A stretch of 64,000 nucleotides of DNA from NCBI GenBank assembly GCA_964409775.1, contig CAYPEI010000019.1, positions 15,884 through 79,883 of the forward strand, read 5' to 3'. The position numbers and the translations under genes are program-made. Each line of letters starts with the position of its first letter. The first letter of the stretch is position 1. Below the pieces are notes generated by a model, which had not been told where the DNA came from, searched no databases, and saw nothing but the letters and a program-made list of their open reading frames with translations. Of the stretch, positions 27,408-36,174 are shown piece by piece. The stretch is from JAHBXL01 sp964409775. GTDB taxonomy: Bacteria; Planctomycetota; Phycisphaerae; Phycisphaerales; UBA1924.

Positions 27408-30400
27408 TCAGCCATCCACGCCCGTCGGCCTGTCGGGCATGGTCGTGGGCGGAAGCGGCGCCTCGGCCCGCAGACTTCGGCCGACTCGGTCCTTTTCCCT
27501 CCGGGCCGACGAATCGCTCCCGATCGACCCCGGCTGGTCGCGCCCCGGATTGATCAGCGTGTCGAGGATGCCGCGGGCGGTGGTCAGCGTCTCGGATCGA
27601 ATGTCCGGATTGGCGACCGTCCCGCGCACCCGCGTGGTCACGACCTCGTCGCGCAGCGCCTCGTAGACGTCGGACAGGACCGGGATCCGCTTGTTCGAGC
27701 GGCTGTTGAACCGCATGTCGAGCGCCAGATCGGGCAGCGTCACCGTGCCGTCGCCCATCAGCGACACCGAATCCGACAGCACCGCGATGCTCTCGAAGTG
27801 CGCGGTCTGGCCGCGAAGATTGAACTCCGCCTGCATGTACCGGAAACTGTCGTCGCTGGGCAGCAGGAGGTTGCTCATCTGCACCAGCGAGAACACGACG
27901 GGCAGCCGCAGAACGTCGCCGTTGGCGACCCGGATCGCCCCGCGCCCCAGCCGCGACGCCGCATCGCCCGTCCGCCCCGTCAGCGTCACCCAGACATCCG
28001 CCTGCCCGCGGGTGCGGTCGAGCGGAACGGCGGCAGGTTCGTGCGGCGTCTCGGGCTCCTCCGCCGCCGCTGCCGCGCCCGGGCGGGCCGGCGCAGCGAC
28101 CTCGGGTGCCCCGCCCAACTCATCCAGCAGCGGCGCAAACATCACTCCGGCGGCGAGCACATCGGCCGCGAACTCCCTGCCCTTCACCCCTTCCCGCTCG
28201 GGCCCGACGCGAGCGCTTCCCCAGATCCGCCCGCCGTGGCAATCCGCCGCAAAGTACGGGAGCACCAGGCCGCCTTCGCCCCCGGCAGGTTCCGATGCCA
28301 CCATCGCCCGCGCGTGGCCCATGACCAGGCCCAGGACCGTCAGTTCCTGCAGTTCGAGTTCGAACGCGACCGCGGGGCTCTCTCCCGGCGAAGTGGCGAC
28401 CGACATCATCACTTCGCCGTCGCAGTCCTTCAGCGATACGCCCAGATCCGCCCCCGCCTTTGCGAACCGCATCTTCCCGCCGAATCGAACGCTCGCGCCT
28501 GCCTCTTCGCCCGCCTCCGCACTGCCGTCGGGAATCACGGCCGTCAGCGTCGCCGACGGCATCGAGAAGCCGCCCTGGATCGTCAGCCCGGCCGCGCTGA
28601 CCGCCGCCGCGGCGTCCCGCGGCAGCAAGGCAAGCAGATCCTCGCTCAGCCGCTGACCCTCCAGCGAGACTTCGGTCTCAAGCCTCAACCCGTCGCCCGG
28701 AACAAATGACCATGTGCCCTGCGCATCCGCCTTCCACGTCGAGGCCTCGCACCCAAGGTCCTCCACGCGACCGTCGACACGCCGGCGCGCCGGATGCGAG
28801 TCGTCGCGGCTCGTCTGAAAACTCACGTGCCCCACCATGCGCGGGAGTTCGCGCCGCACGTCTCCGCGAACAAACGAGATGTCCCGGGGGCCGAGCGATC
28901 CCGACACCCGCACCGGATCTCCGGCGAGTTCAAGGTGCGAGTCAAACCCGCCCGAGACCTCCAGCCCCTGCCAACCCTTCATGCTCGACTCGCTCAACAC
29001 CGCGCCGAGCAGATCGGTGACCAGCGGCGTTTCGAACCGGCCGTCCAGCAGGCGAACCGAGAGACCCGCATCCGCGATCGAGTCCTCCAGCGGCAGCGAC
29101 GCATCCGCATCCGGATTGAACGACAGCCCGCCCTCGAGGCCGATCGTCCCGGAACGCACGCCGCCATACTCCAGCCCCGCCGTGAAGCCGCTGAATGCGA
29201 TCGACGTTCGCCGCCGCGGATCCGCATCATCCCGGCTCATGAAGACCGCCGTTCCCACCGTGTCGGCCAGGCACAACCGCCCGTCCATTGCATTGAAACT
29301 CACTTCGTCCAGGCGCTTGAACAATGCATGCACCATCGGGCGGCTCGCACCCGCCGGCAGGTCGATCCGGATCGCCGTGTCAACCCGGCCGGTGGGCGAC
29401 CGCTTGGCGCACACCGCGGCCAGCGAGTCCGCGATCTCCGGGCTGAACACCGCCAGCAGGCTCGGCAGCGGCGCACCCAGGCTTAACCCTGTCGCGTCCA
29501 CGTTGACGCCGATCGCCCCGACCGGCGCCGGTCCCGGCGGGCCTGTCTCCGGATTCGGCCCGGGCCGGAGAATCTGGGCATCGAGCCCCACAGTGAACTC
29601 GCCGCACGACGCCACGGTGGCGCCCGCCGCGGCGGGGCCATGCTGCGGATCCTCCGTCACCAGCCGGCCCCTGAGTTCTTCGACGCGGACCGACCGCGGC
29701 GTCACAAGCACTTTGCCCGACGCTTCGGCGACGACGAGCCTGGGCTGGGGTGCCGCGGTCTCCCTTTCCATCAGCGGCCGGGCCTCGATGTCCCGAAGGC
29801 TCACGGCCACGTCATAGTCGATATCGTCCTCACCGTCGGGCGCCTCGCGGATGAGCGCAGTGCAGTCGACGTTCCCGTGGACATCCAGTCGTCGGAGGAT
29901 CGCCTTGGCCGAGACTGCGCCCCGGTCCGCCGGTCCGCTCTCCTCCGGCACGGCGTGGATGAGCATCGCATCGACGGGAACATCGAACGCCCGGATATCC
30001 AGCCGCGGCTTAAGAACGTTGTCCTCACCCTCCTTCAGTCTGACCGACGCCGACATCTCCGCGCGTCCGCCCCGCAGCCCCGTGAACGTCCCTCGCGTCA
30101 GGTTTCCATCCTCTTCGCCGATGCGGATCTCCACATCGCGCGCCACGATCGGATACGGGAACGGCTGAGGCACCACGCCCGCCTCCTTCAGCCGCACCAC
30201 AACATCCGTGCGCCACTGCACGTCGGCGCCGAACGGGCGGACCACGGTCACGTCGATCTCGCACTTGCCCCCCAGCGCGAATCGCGGCGGCCCGTCCGCA
30301 TCGTCCGGCGCATCCCCGGGACGGATCAGCCCCGCCGCCAGCAACTCCGCGTAGCGTTCCTCGTTGAAGAGCACCTCGAGCAGTTGCTTCCGCGACCCCG

Positions 30401-32009
30401 GCATCGCCGCCCGCAGGTGCTCATCCACCGGAACATCGGACACGTGCACCGAGACGTCGATCCGCGCGTCGTCCGTCATCGGCGCGGCCTGCGCACTCGC
30501 TCGCAGTTTCGCGCCCGTCGCTCCTTCCCCCGTGATGTCCAGCAGGTTCAGGTGGTTCTCGTCAAAGGTCGCCCGCACCTGCATGTTGGTGAATCGATAC
30601 GGGAACAGGTGGAACGCCGCGGTCCCGTTGCGGACCGTGACGCGGCCGTCGGTCACGATCACCGGGCTCACCTTCCCATCCACCGGCGGCCCGCGTGCGA
30701 TCATGACCCGCGCATCCACCTCGCCCGTCGGCCCGGAGAAGAACACAAAGAACTCCCGCGCTGTCGGCGGGATATACGGCAGAAACCCCGGGTTCCGCGC
30801 CAGCGTCAGGCCCTCGCCCCAGATCTCGCACCGCAGCGGCGCATCCAGCCCCGCGCCTTCCGTCCGGAACTTCACGTGCACCGGCTTGGTCTGGTCCTCG
30901 AACACGCCCTCCAGTTCCGCGCTCAGCCCGTCCGACGCGAGCGTGAACACCCCGTTCACGCCGCGCAGCGAGAGATCGTCCGCCGTCGCCTCAGACTCAT
31001 CCGGAACCGGGATGTCCATCGCCACGTTCTGCGGCCACACCGACAGGCGAACGCCCCCGGCACGGTCATACGTAAACACCGTCTCGCGGATCCGCCCCTG
31101 GATCCTCAATCGCCGCCACGTCTCCCGATAGGCCGTCGGGACCGATTCCGGCGGCCACGCCTCCAGCGGAACATTCAACAACCGCAGCGACGCCTCGGCC
31201 CGCTGCAGGTCGATCCGGCCGTCCAGGATCATCCCCCGCGGCAGCGACGCCTCTCCTTCCAGCGGCGGCGGCGGCAATCGCCCGATCTCCTGCATCCGGA
31301 TCCGGTACGACCCGTCCGCGCTCCGCGAAAACGCACCGGCCACATGGATCGTGTTCAGGATCTCGAATCGCGACTGCCTCGTCGAGTGCTCCGCGAACTC
31401 AATCCTCCCATCCTTCACATTGACGGTCGGAATGGTCGGCAGCGCGCTCACCGAGCCGACCGCCGCACCGCCCCCGCCTGCACCACTCCCATCGCCTGTC
31501 ACCGCGAGGCCCGCGATGTTCAACGCACCGTCTTCCAGCGACTGGCTCAGCCGGAAGACCGGATCCGTAAGCCGGATCCCCGTCGGCTTCACCGCCGAAA
31601 ACCCCGACCACGACAGCGCCGCCGCCCAACTCAGGTCGATCTCCGCTCGCTGCGCCGACAGCAGTTCCGCCTCCGGGCCCGGCAGCCCCGGAACTTTCAG
31701 ACTGAGTTTCCGGATCTCCACGCGCCCGTCAAAGTCGATCCGCGCGCCGCCGATCGAAACCTCGCACCCCGTCGCCGCGGCGATCTGCTTCTTCACCAGC
31801 GAGCCCACCATCGGCGAGTTCGCGGCCAGCAGCGAGACCAGAATGAGCACCAGCGGCACGCCGACCAGCACACGCACACACCAGCGAGCAATCCGACGCT
31901 TCCGACCCCGGACCCGCCCACCCGACTTCTGATCCTGACCATGCTTCGCACCGACCGAACCCGACGGGACGGTTGGCTCTGGCGGAACTGGGGGAAGGTA
32001 ATCGCCCAT
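27408..32009 (-). CDS. Giant AsmA-like envelope protein
   Basis: 1533 residues. A basic N-terminus (GRKRRIARWCVRVLVG) is followed by one membrane helix (about 40-65) and then repeating beta-rich segments with GxxxLxxPxxxxR-type strands over the rest, the layout of AsmA/YhdP/TamB-like inner-membrane proteins that bridge the periplasm for lipid transport. The C-terminal 150 residues (RLPVVFSLVQMSNLLLPSDD, FNLRGQTAHFESIAVLSDSV, MGDGTVTLPDLALDMRF) form a recognisable AsmA_2-type end. A Pro/Ala-rich linker (about 1360-1395) precedes it. TACGAT at 32026-32021 lies 11 nt before the ATG. The 793-residue plus-strand frame opposite is an Arg-rich shadow. Confidence 0.85.
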   Translation of the reverse strand: MGDYLPPVPPEPTVPSGSVGAKHGQDQKSGGRVRGRKRRIARWCVRVLVGVPLVLILVSLLAANSPMVGSLVKKQIAAATGCEVSIGGARIDFDGRVEIRKLSLKVPGLPGPEAELLSAQRAEIDLSWAAALSWSGFSAVKPTGIRLTDPVFRLSQSLEDGALNIAGLAVTGDGSGAGGGGAAVGSVSALPTIPTVNVKDGRIEFAEHSTRQSRFEILNTIHVAGAFSRSADGSYRIRMQEIGRLPPPPLEGEASLPRGMILDGRIDLQRAEASLRLLNVPLEAWPPESVPTAYRETWRRLRIQGRIRETVFTYDRAGGVRLSVWPQNVAMDIPVPDESEATADDLSLRGVNGVFTLASDGLSAELEGVFEDQTKPVHVKFRTEGAGLDAPLRCEIWGEGLTLARNPGFLPYIPPTAREFFVFFSGPTGEVDARVMIARGPPVDGKVSPVIVTDGRVTVRNGTAAFHLFPYRFTNMQVRATFDENHLNLLDITGEGATGAKLRASAQAAPMTDDARIDVSVHVSDVPVDEHLRAAMPGSRKQLLEVLFNEERYAELLAAGLIRPGDAPDDADGPPRFALGGKCEIDVTVVRPFGADVQWRTDVVVRLKEAGVVPQPFPYPIVARDVEIRIGEEDGNLTRGTFTGLRGGRAEMSASVRLKEGEDNVLKPRLDIRAFDVPVDAMLIHAVPEESGPADRGAVSAKAILRRLDVHGNVDCTALIREAPDGEDDIDYDVAVSLRDIEARPLMERETAAPQPRLVVAEASGKVLVTPRSVRVEELRGRLVTEDPQHGPAAAGATVASCGEFTVGLDAQILRPGPNPETGPPGPAPVGAIGVNVDATGLSLGAPLPSLLAVFSPEIADSLAAVCAKRSPTGRVDTAIRIDLPAGASRPMVHALFKRLDEVSFNAMDGRLCLADTVGTAVFMSRDDADPRRRTSIAFSGFTAGLEYGGVRSGTIGLEGGLSFNPDADASLPLEDSIADAGLSVRLLDGRFETPLVTDLLGAVLSESSMKGWQGLEVSGGFDSHLELAGDPVRVSGSLGPRDISFVRGDVRRELPRMVGHVSFQTSRDDSHPARRRVDGRVEDLGCEASTWKADAQGTWSFVPGDGLRLETEVSLEGQRLSEDLLALLPRDAAAAVSAAGLTIQGGFSMPSATLTAVIPDGSAEAGEEAGASVRFGGKMRFAKAGADLGVSLKDCDGEVMMSVATSPGESPAVAFELELQELTVLGLVMGHARAMVASEPAGGEGGLVLPYFAADCHGGRIWGSARVGPEREGVKGREFAADVLAAGVMFAPLLDELGGAPEVAAPARPGAAAAAEEPETPHEPAAVPLDRTRGQADVWVTLTGRTGDAASRLGRGAIRVANGDVLRLPVVFSLVQMSNLLLPSDDSFRYMQAEFNLRGQTAHFESIAVLSDSVSLMGDGTVTLPDLALDMRFNSRSNKRIPVLSDVYEALRDEVVTTRVRGTVANPDIRSETLTTARGILDTLINPGRDQPGSIGSDSSARREKDRVGRSLRAEAPLPPTTMPDRPTGVDG

Positions 32010-32318
32010 CGCGGCGGCTGATCGTAGTTCCGCCGATCAACCGACCCCAAAGACGCGGCGGCGGCACCCAAAGAGCGCCGCAGCCACGACTTCCAACCCA
32101 CGGCCGATCCCCCCGGGGGTGAGGGGGGGCATCGCAGCGCTCGCGCCCTCGTTCCCAAGAACCACGCCCGGCTCCCCCTCCCGCCCGGGAACGATGAATC
32201 GGCGTGCGTATGCACACCAAGACGACCGGCCGCCAACTGCTCAACGCTCGCGACCCAAACTCAATTGCACGACATGAACTTTCTCCAAACATCGCCCGAA
32301 GCGCCCTATGCTGCCGTC

Positions 32319-33896
32319 GTGGCCAAGTCCCGCGAAGTCTTCGTCTGCCGGACCTGCGGCGCGGTGCAATCGCGCTGGATGGGCAAGTGCCCCGACTGCG
32401 GCGCGTGGGACTCCCTCGAGAGCGAGCGGATCGAAAAGGGTGCGAACACCGACCCGCAGCGCGGCGTCGTCGAGGCCTGGCGCGCCAGCGGCGCTGATGT
32501 CACCGAACTGATGGTCGAAGCCAAGGGCGGCGCGGCGGTTGCCGCGCCCGCCGCGGTTCCCATCGCCCACGCCACCGGCGACGATGCACCCTCGCGCCGA
32601 CTCATCACCGGCATCGGTGAACTCGACCGCGTCCTCGGCGGCGGCCTCGTGCCCGGCAGCGTCGTCCTCATCGGCGGTGACCCCGGCATCGGCAAGAGCA
32701 CGCTGATGCTCCAGGCCGCGGGGCTGATGGGAGGGGGAGCGAACCGGGCTCCGGGTTCCGGGTCTCGGGTCTCGGGGGAACCTGCTCAGTTGTCTTCCTC
32801 GTCGCGGAGCCCGGAAACCGAATCCCGGAACCCGCCTTCCCCATCCAGCATCCCACATCCAACATCCGCCATCTCGCGCATCCTCTACGTCTCCTCCGAA
32901 GAGTCCGCCGAGCAGGTCCGCATGCGCGCTGCACGCCTCGGCGCAGCCGCCGCGCCCGATCTCTTCGTTCTCGCCGACACCAACCTCGCCCGCATCGTCG
33001 AGCAGACCCGCAAGGTCGCGCCCTCGGTCCTTGTCATCGACTCCGTTCAGATGATCTACAAGGCCGATCTCGATGCCGCGCCAGGCTCCGTCGCCCAACT
33101 CCGCCGCTGCGCGGCCGAACTCGTCTACCTCGCCAAACTCAGCGGCATCGCCGTCGTCCTCGTCGGCCACGTCACCAAGGAAGGCCGCCTCGCCGGCCCG
33201 CGCCTCCTCGAACACCTCGTCGACGCCGTCCTCTACTTCGAGGGCGATCGCTACCACGCCCACCGCATCCTCCGCGGCGTCAAAAACCGCTTCGGCACCA
33301 CGCTGGAGATCGGCATCTTCGAGATGACCGGCGCCGGCCTGAAGGAAGTCCCCGGCGGTCTCGGCGTCGGCGTGCTCGACGGCGATTCGACCGCGCGCGA
33401 AGCGAAGGTCGGCGCCGTCGTCTGCCCCGTCATGACCGGCACGCGCTGCGTGCTCGTCGAACTCCAGGCCCTCACCGCCACCGGCTTCATCGGCGCGGCC
33501 AAGCGCAAGAGCAGCGGCCTCGATTCCAACCGCCTCGCCATGCTCATCGCCGTCCTCGAGCAGCACGCCGGCCTGCGCCTGGCCGACCGCGACGTCTTTG
33601 CCAGCAGTGTCGGCGGACTCCGCATCGCCGAGCCCGCGGCGGATCTCCCGCTCCTTCTCGCCATCGCCGGCGCACACCACAAGCGCGCCATCGCCACCGA
33701 GACCGCCGCGGTCGGCGAAGTCGGCCTCGGCGGCGAGGTCCGCTCCGTCACCCAACTCGAGCAGCGCCTCCGCGAGGCGGGCCGCCTCGGCTTCTCCCGC
33801 GTCCTCATCCCCGCCTCCCAGAAGGCTGTCAAGGCCAAGGGCGTGCAGACGGTGCCCGTGAAATCGATCTCGCAGGCTCTCGAAGAACTGGGGTAG
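32319..33896 (+). CDS. radA: DNA repair protein RadA/Sms with an in-frame insertion
   Basis: 525 residues from a GTG start (VAKSREVFVCRTCG matches the usual MAK...VC start); an ATG at 32274 is also in frame. A C4 zinc finger (CRTCG...CPDCGAW) is followed by the RecA-like core with Walker A GGDPGIGKSTLML, LYVSSEESAEQVRMRA, Walker B VLVIDSVQMIY and the RadA-specific VKNRFGTTLEIGIFEM, then the Lon-protease-like domain. RadA drives branch migration in recombination. Between Walker A and LYVSSEE there are about 48 extra residues (32731-32878), rich in Ser/Pro, encoded by palindromic intergenic-type DNA. TATGCT lies 6 nt before the GTG. The next gene starts 2 nt after the stop. Confidence 0.93.
   Translation: MAKSREVFVCRTCGAVQSRWMGKCPDCGAWDSLESERIEKGANTDPQRGVVEAWRASGADVTELMVEAKGGAAVAAPAAVPIAHATGDDAPSRRLITGIGELDRVLGGGLVPGSVVLIGGDPGIGKSTLMLQAAGLMGGGANRAPGSGSRVSGEPAQLSSSSRSPETESRNPPSPSSIPHPTSAISRILYVSSEESAEQVRMRAARLGAAAAPDLFVLADTNLARIVEQTRKVAPSVLVIDSVQMIYKADLDAAPGSVAQLRRCAAELVYLAKLSGIAVVLVGHVTKEGRLAGPRLLEHLVDAVLYFEGDRYHAHRILRGVKNRFGTTLEIGIFEMTGAGLKEVPGGLGVGVLDGDSTAREAKVGAVVCPVMTGTRCVLVELQALTATGFIGAAKRKSSGLDSNRLAMLIAVLEQHAGLRLADRDVFASSVGGLRIAEPAADLPLLLAIAGAHHKRAIATETAAVGEVGLGGEVRSVTQLEQRLREAGRLGFSRVLIPASQKAVKAKGVQTVPVKSISQALEELG
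32731..32878. repeat. Palindromic low-complexity insert inside radA
   Basis: The arms GGGTTCCGGGTCTCGGG (from about 32754) and, in inverse orientation, CCCGGAAACCGAATCCCGG (from about 32807) can pair. They are followed by reiterated CATCC words (CCAGCATCCCACATCCAACA). The block length keeps the radA frame. A similar tract of GGAACCCGAGCCCCGGAACCC lies between genes at about 36090-36120. Confidence 0.65.
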
Positions 33897-33898
33897 CC

Positions 33899-34387
33899 AT
33901 GCTCTGCACCGACGACCGCGGCAAGCGCGTCAGACTCATCCCCCAGCGGCAACTCGGCATCCTGCCCGGCATCCCCAGCCCGATCCCGATGAAGGGCCGC
34001 GAGCGCATCTTCGGCGAGATGCAGGAGTTTCAGTTCTCGCGCTCGGTCATTCTCCCCTCTGTGCTCGCGCTCGTGGTCATCGTCCTCATCGGCATCGCCT
34101 GGTCGAAACTCGCGCCCTCCATCCTCGCCCCGCTCAAACTCCCGCCGATCTGGCAGGGGATCTTCATGGGCAGTTGGCCCTTCCTCGCCATGCCGCCCTT
34201 CATCTGGATCCTCACCCGCGCCAATCGCCAGCGAATCGCCCGCGTTGTCACCCGGCACGGCTTCTGCCCCTCCTGCGGCTACGACCTTGCCAGCATCCCC
34301 GTTGCCGACGACGGCTGCACCGTCTGCTCCGAGTGTGGCAGCGCCTGGCGGGTCGGGACCGCCTCGGTGCCCGGCACGCCCGCGTGA
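33899..34387 (+). CDS. Membrane protein with C-terminal zinc ribbon
   Basis: 162 residues. Two hydrophobic segments (about 50-70 and 82-102) are followed by a four-Cys ribbon, FCPSCGYDLASIP...CSECGSAW. The layout resembles many small planctomycete proteins in which CPxCGYDL recurs after a transmembrane hairpin; their role is unknown. The start is 2 nt after the radA stop, so the two are probably co-translated. A later in-frame ATG at 33989 would give a 132-residue form beginning at MKGRERIFGEMQEFQF. No enzyme motif is seen. Confidence 0.7.
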   Translation: MLCTDDRGKRVRLIPQRQLGILPGIPSPIPMKGRERIFGEMQEFQFSRSVILPSVLALVVIVLIGIAWSKLAPSILAPLKLPPIWQGIFMGSWPFLAMPPFIWILTRANRQRIARVVTRHGFCPSCGYDLASIPVADDGCTVCSECGSAWRVGTASVPGTPA

Positions 34388-34489
34388 AAGCCCCGCGTGT
34401 GAATCTGGGCGAACCTTGTCATCTGCCCGCTTCACCTCTCTCGCCGTTCCGGCGAGATTCCCACGCCCGGCATGGTTCCGACGCGCAGC

Positions 34490-34524
34490 TGTGGCACCCT
34501 TTGCGCTGAGGCAAAGGTCCCACA
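34490..34524 (+). promoter_or_regulatory. Hairpin masking the ribosome site of the lipoprotein gene
   Basis: TGTGG (34490-34494) pairs with CCACA (34520-34524), and CCTTTGC (34498-34504) pairs with GCAAAGG (34511-34517), giving 12 base pairs directly before the ATG at 34525. The only Shine-Dalgarno-like sequence, AAAGG (34513-34517), is buried in the inner stem. This could be a thermosensor, a protein-binding leader or chance. Confidence 0.45.
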
Positions 34525-34974
34525 ATGAAGATCCGCATCCCCCTTCGCTCCACCGCGATCTGTGTTGGCATGTTCTCCGTCGGGCTCATCGGCCTCGCGG
34601 GCTGCTCGTCTCCTGTCGACCGCCGCGCCGACGCATGGGGCGGCGAAGGACCACACACCGCCGCCCGCAAACCCATCGCCTCTCAGGCCGGCTCGTGGGA
34701 ATCCGTCTTCCTCACGCCCGGCGTGAACGCCCGCCTCGCCGATGCGGGTGAAGGCCCCGAGTACGCACGCCTCGACAGCACGCTCAACCCCCGCGCCAAC
34801 CAGCCGCTCACCGCGATCGACTCCTGGCCCGAGGCGCCCCGTGCCGACCTCGCCCGCGGCCGCAGTATCCGTGTGCGCGACAACCAGAACACCTTCATCT
34901 ACTACTTCCCCGCAGGCAACGGCCGCGCCGGCTCGGGCGGCACGTCCTCAGACCGCCCCGGCTGGTGGTACTGA
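34525..34974 (+). CDS. Putative lipoprotein of unknown function
   Basis: 149 residues. A signal peptide ends in the lipobox LIGLAGC, so Cys27 is the likely lipidation site, and CSS after cleavage fits outer-membrane sorting. The mature part is polar, with short phrases such as NQPLTAIDSWPEAPRAD and NTFIYYFPAG and a C-terminal WWY. I recognise no family. Translation may be controlled by the hairpin at 34490-34524. It lies downstream of the zinc-ribbon gene, 137 nt away. Confidence 0.75.
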   Translation: MKIRIPLRSTAICVGMFSVGLIGLAGCSSPVDRRADAWGGEGPHTAARKPIASQAGSWESVFLTPGVNARLADAGEGPEYARLDSTLNPRANQPLTAIDSWPEAPRADLARGRSIRVRDNQNTFIYYFPAGNGRAGSGGTSSDRPGWWY

Positions 34975-35185
34975 TTCCGGCATAAGCGGTCGAACGCTGG
35001 GGCACCCGAGAGCGCAGAGTCACGCAGAGATTGACCCCGAGGCCCGCGGACGCGCACCCCTGCAGTCTTCCGGCAGCCCGATCTCTGCTCCGGCCGCATC
35101 ACGTCTTCACTCTGCGATTCTCCGCGCTCTCGGCGACCTCTGCGTTCCTTCCGGCGTTCATCGCCCGGCACACATACCGTCCCCC
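34975..35185. repeat. Intergenic inverted tracts of the CTCTGCG family
   Basis: A minus-oriented tract at about 34999-35030 (GAGAGCGCAGAGTCACGCAG) and a plus-oriented one at about 35104-35156 (CACTCTGCGATTCTCCGCG...CTCTGCGTTCC) face each other across 75 bp. A third tract (TCTGCGTCCTCCGCGTCTCC) is at 36138-36170. No gene is seen in this spacer. TACCGT at 35175-35180 lies 5 nt before the next start. Confidence 0.5.
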
Positions 35186-36049
35186 GTGCGCTTCACCTTC
35201 CTCGGCACCGGCACCAGCGCGGGCGTTCCCCTCATCGCCTGCTCCTGCGCGGTCTGCACATCGCCGGACCCGCGCGACAAGCGCCTCCGCACCGGCGCGT
35301 GCATCCAGTTCACCGACCCCTCCGGCCAGGATCGCACGATCCTGATCGACACCACGCCCGACCTGCGCCAGCAGGCTCTTCGCGCCGGCCTCACGCGCTG
35401 CGACGCGGTCCTCTACACCCACAACCACGTCGATCACACCTTCGGCCTCGATGAGGTCCGCCGCTTCAACGCCGCGCAGAAGGCCCCCATCGACATCTAC
35501 GCCGAGGCCCACACCCTCAACCACCTCCGCCGCGTCTACCAGCACATCTTCGAGGCGGCGCACAACGTCAACCAGTCCTTCGTCGCGACGCTCATCGCCC
35601 ACGAACTCAACCCCGACAAGCCCCTCGATCTCTTCGGCGTCCGCTTCACACCCATCCGCCTGCTGCACGGCCGACTGCCCGTCCTCGGTTTCCGCATCGA
35701 GCCTGTTTCTGGTGGGGCAGGCGTCCCGCCTGCCGTCATCAGCAACGCTCAGGACTCCGCACCCGGACCCTCAGGACCTTTCCCCCTGGCTTACTGCACC
35801 GATGTCTCCGCCATCCCGCCCGAATCCTGGCGCCTCCTCCGCGGCGTCAAAACCCTGGTCCTCGACGCCCTCCGCCCGCGCCACCACCCCACCCACTTCA
35901 CGCTCGACCAGGCCATCAACGCCGCCGAGCGCATCGGTGCGGAGCAAACCTATTTCATTCATATGTCCCACGATCTCGCGCATGAAGCCACCAACGCCGA
36001 GTTGCCCGATGGCATGCAACTCGCGCACGATGGGCTCGTGCTGGAATGA
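35186..36049 (+). CDS. PhnP-like metallo-beta-lactamase-fold phosphodiesterase
   Basis: 287 residues from a GTG (VRFTFLGTGTSAGVPLIAC). The pattern LGTGTSxGVP, Cys-rich loop CSCAVCTSPDP, THNHVDHTFGLDE (metal motif) and the later IHMSHDL are those of PhnP/MBL-fold hydrolases that open cyclic phosphodiesters such as ribosyl 1,2-cyclic phosphate. The normally short link between the strand ending GFRIEP and YCTDVSAIPPE is enlarged by about 27 residues encoded at 35704-35786, containing the palindrome GGCAGGCGTCCCGCCTGCC (35716-35734). No phn genes adjoin, so a general nucleotide-repair role is as likely as phosphonate use. Confidence 0.88.
   Translation: MRFTFLGTGTSAGVPLIACSCAVCTSPDPRDKRLRTGACIQFTDPSGQDRTILIDTTPDLRQQALRAGLTRCDAVLYTHNHVDHTFGLDEVRRFNAAQKAPIDIYAEAHTLNHLRRVYQHIFEAAHNVNQSFVATLIAHELNPDKPLDLFGVRFTPIRLLHGRLPVLGFRIEPVSGGAGVPPAVISNAQDSAPGPSGPFPLAYCTDVSAIPPESWRLLRGVKTLVLDALRPRHHPTHFTLDQAINAAERIGAEQTYFIHMSHDLAHEATNAELPDGMQLAHDGLVLE
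35716..35734. repeat. REP-like palindrome inside the PhnP-like gene
   Basis: GGCAGGCG-TCC-CGCCTGCC, an 8-bp perfect stem preceded by TGGTGG. This kind of GGCAGGC/GCCTGCC palindrome is usually found between genes in several bacterial phyla; here it is read in frame as part of an enzyme. Confidence 0.6.
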
Positions 36050-36174
36050 ACAGGGGCTTCCTTCGCGCGGATCTGCCGACCCACGGCGGATATGGAACCC
36101 GAGCCCCGGAACCCACTCCCACCTTCCCGCTCTCTTTCTGCGTCCTCCGCGTCTCCGCGGTGAACGCCGCATCT

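Noticed and set aside
29640..32021. A 793-codon plus-strand open frame
   Set aside because: It lies opposite the AsmA-like gene, is dominated by Arg, His and Pro, has no recognisable domain, and is the usual antisense shadow in GC-rich DNA.
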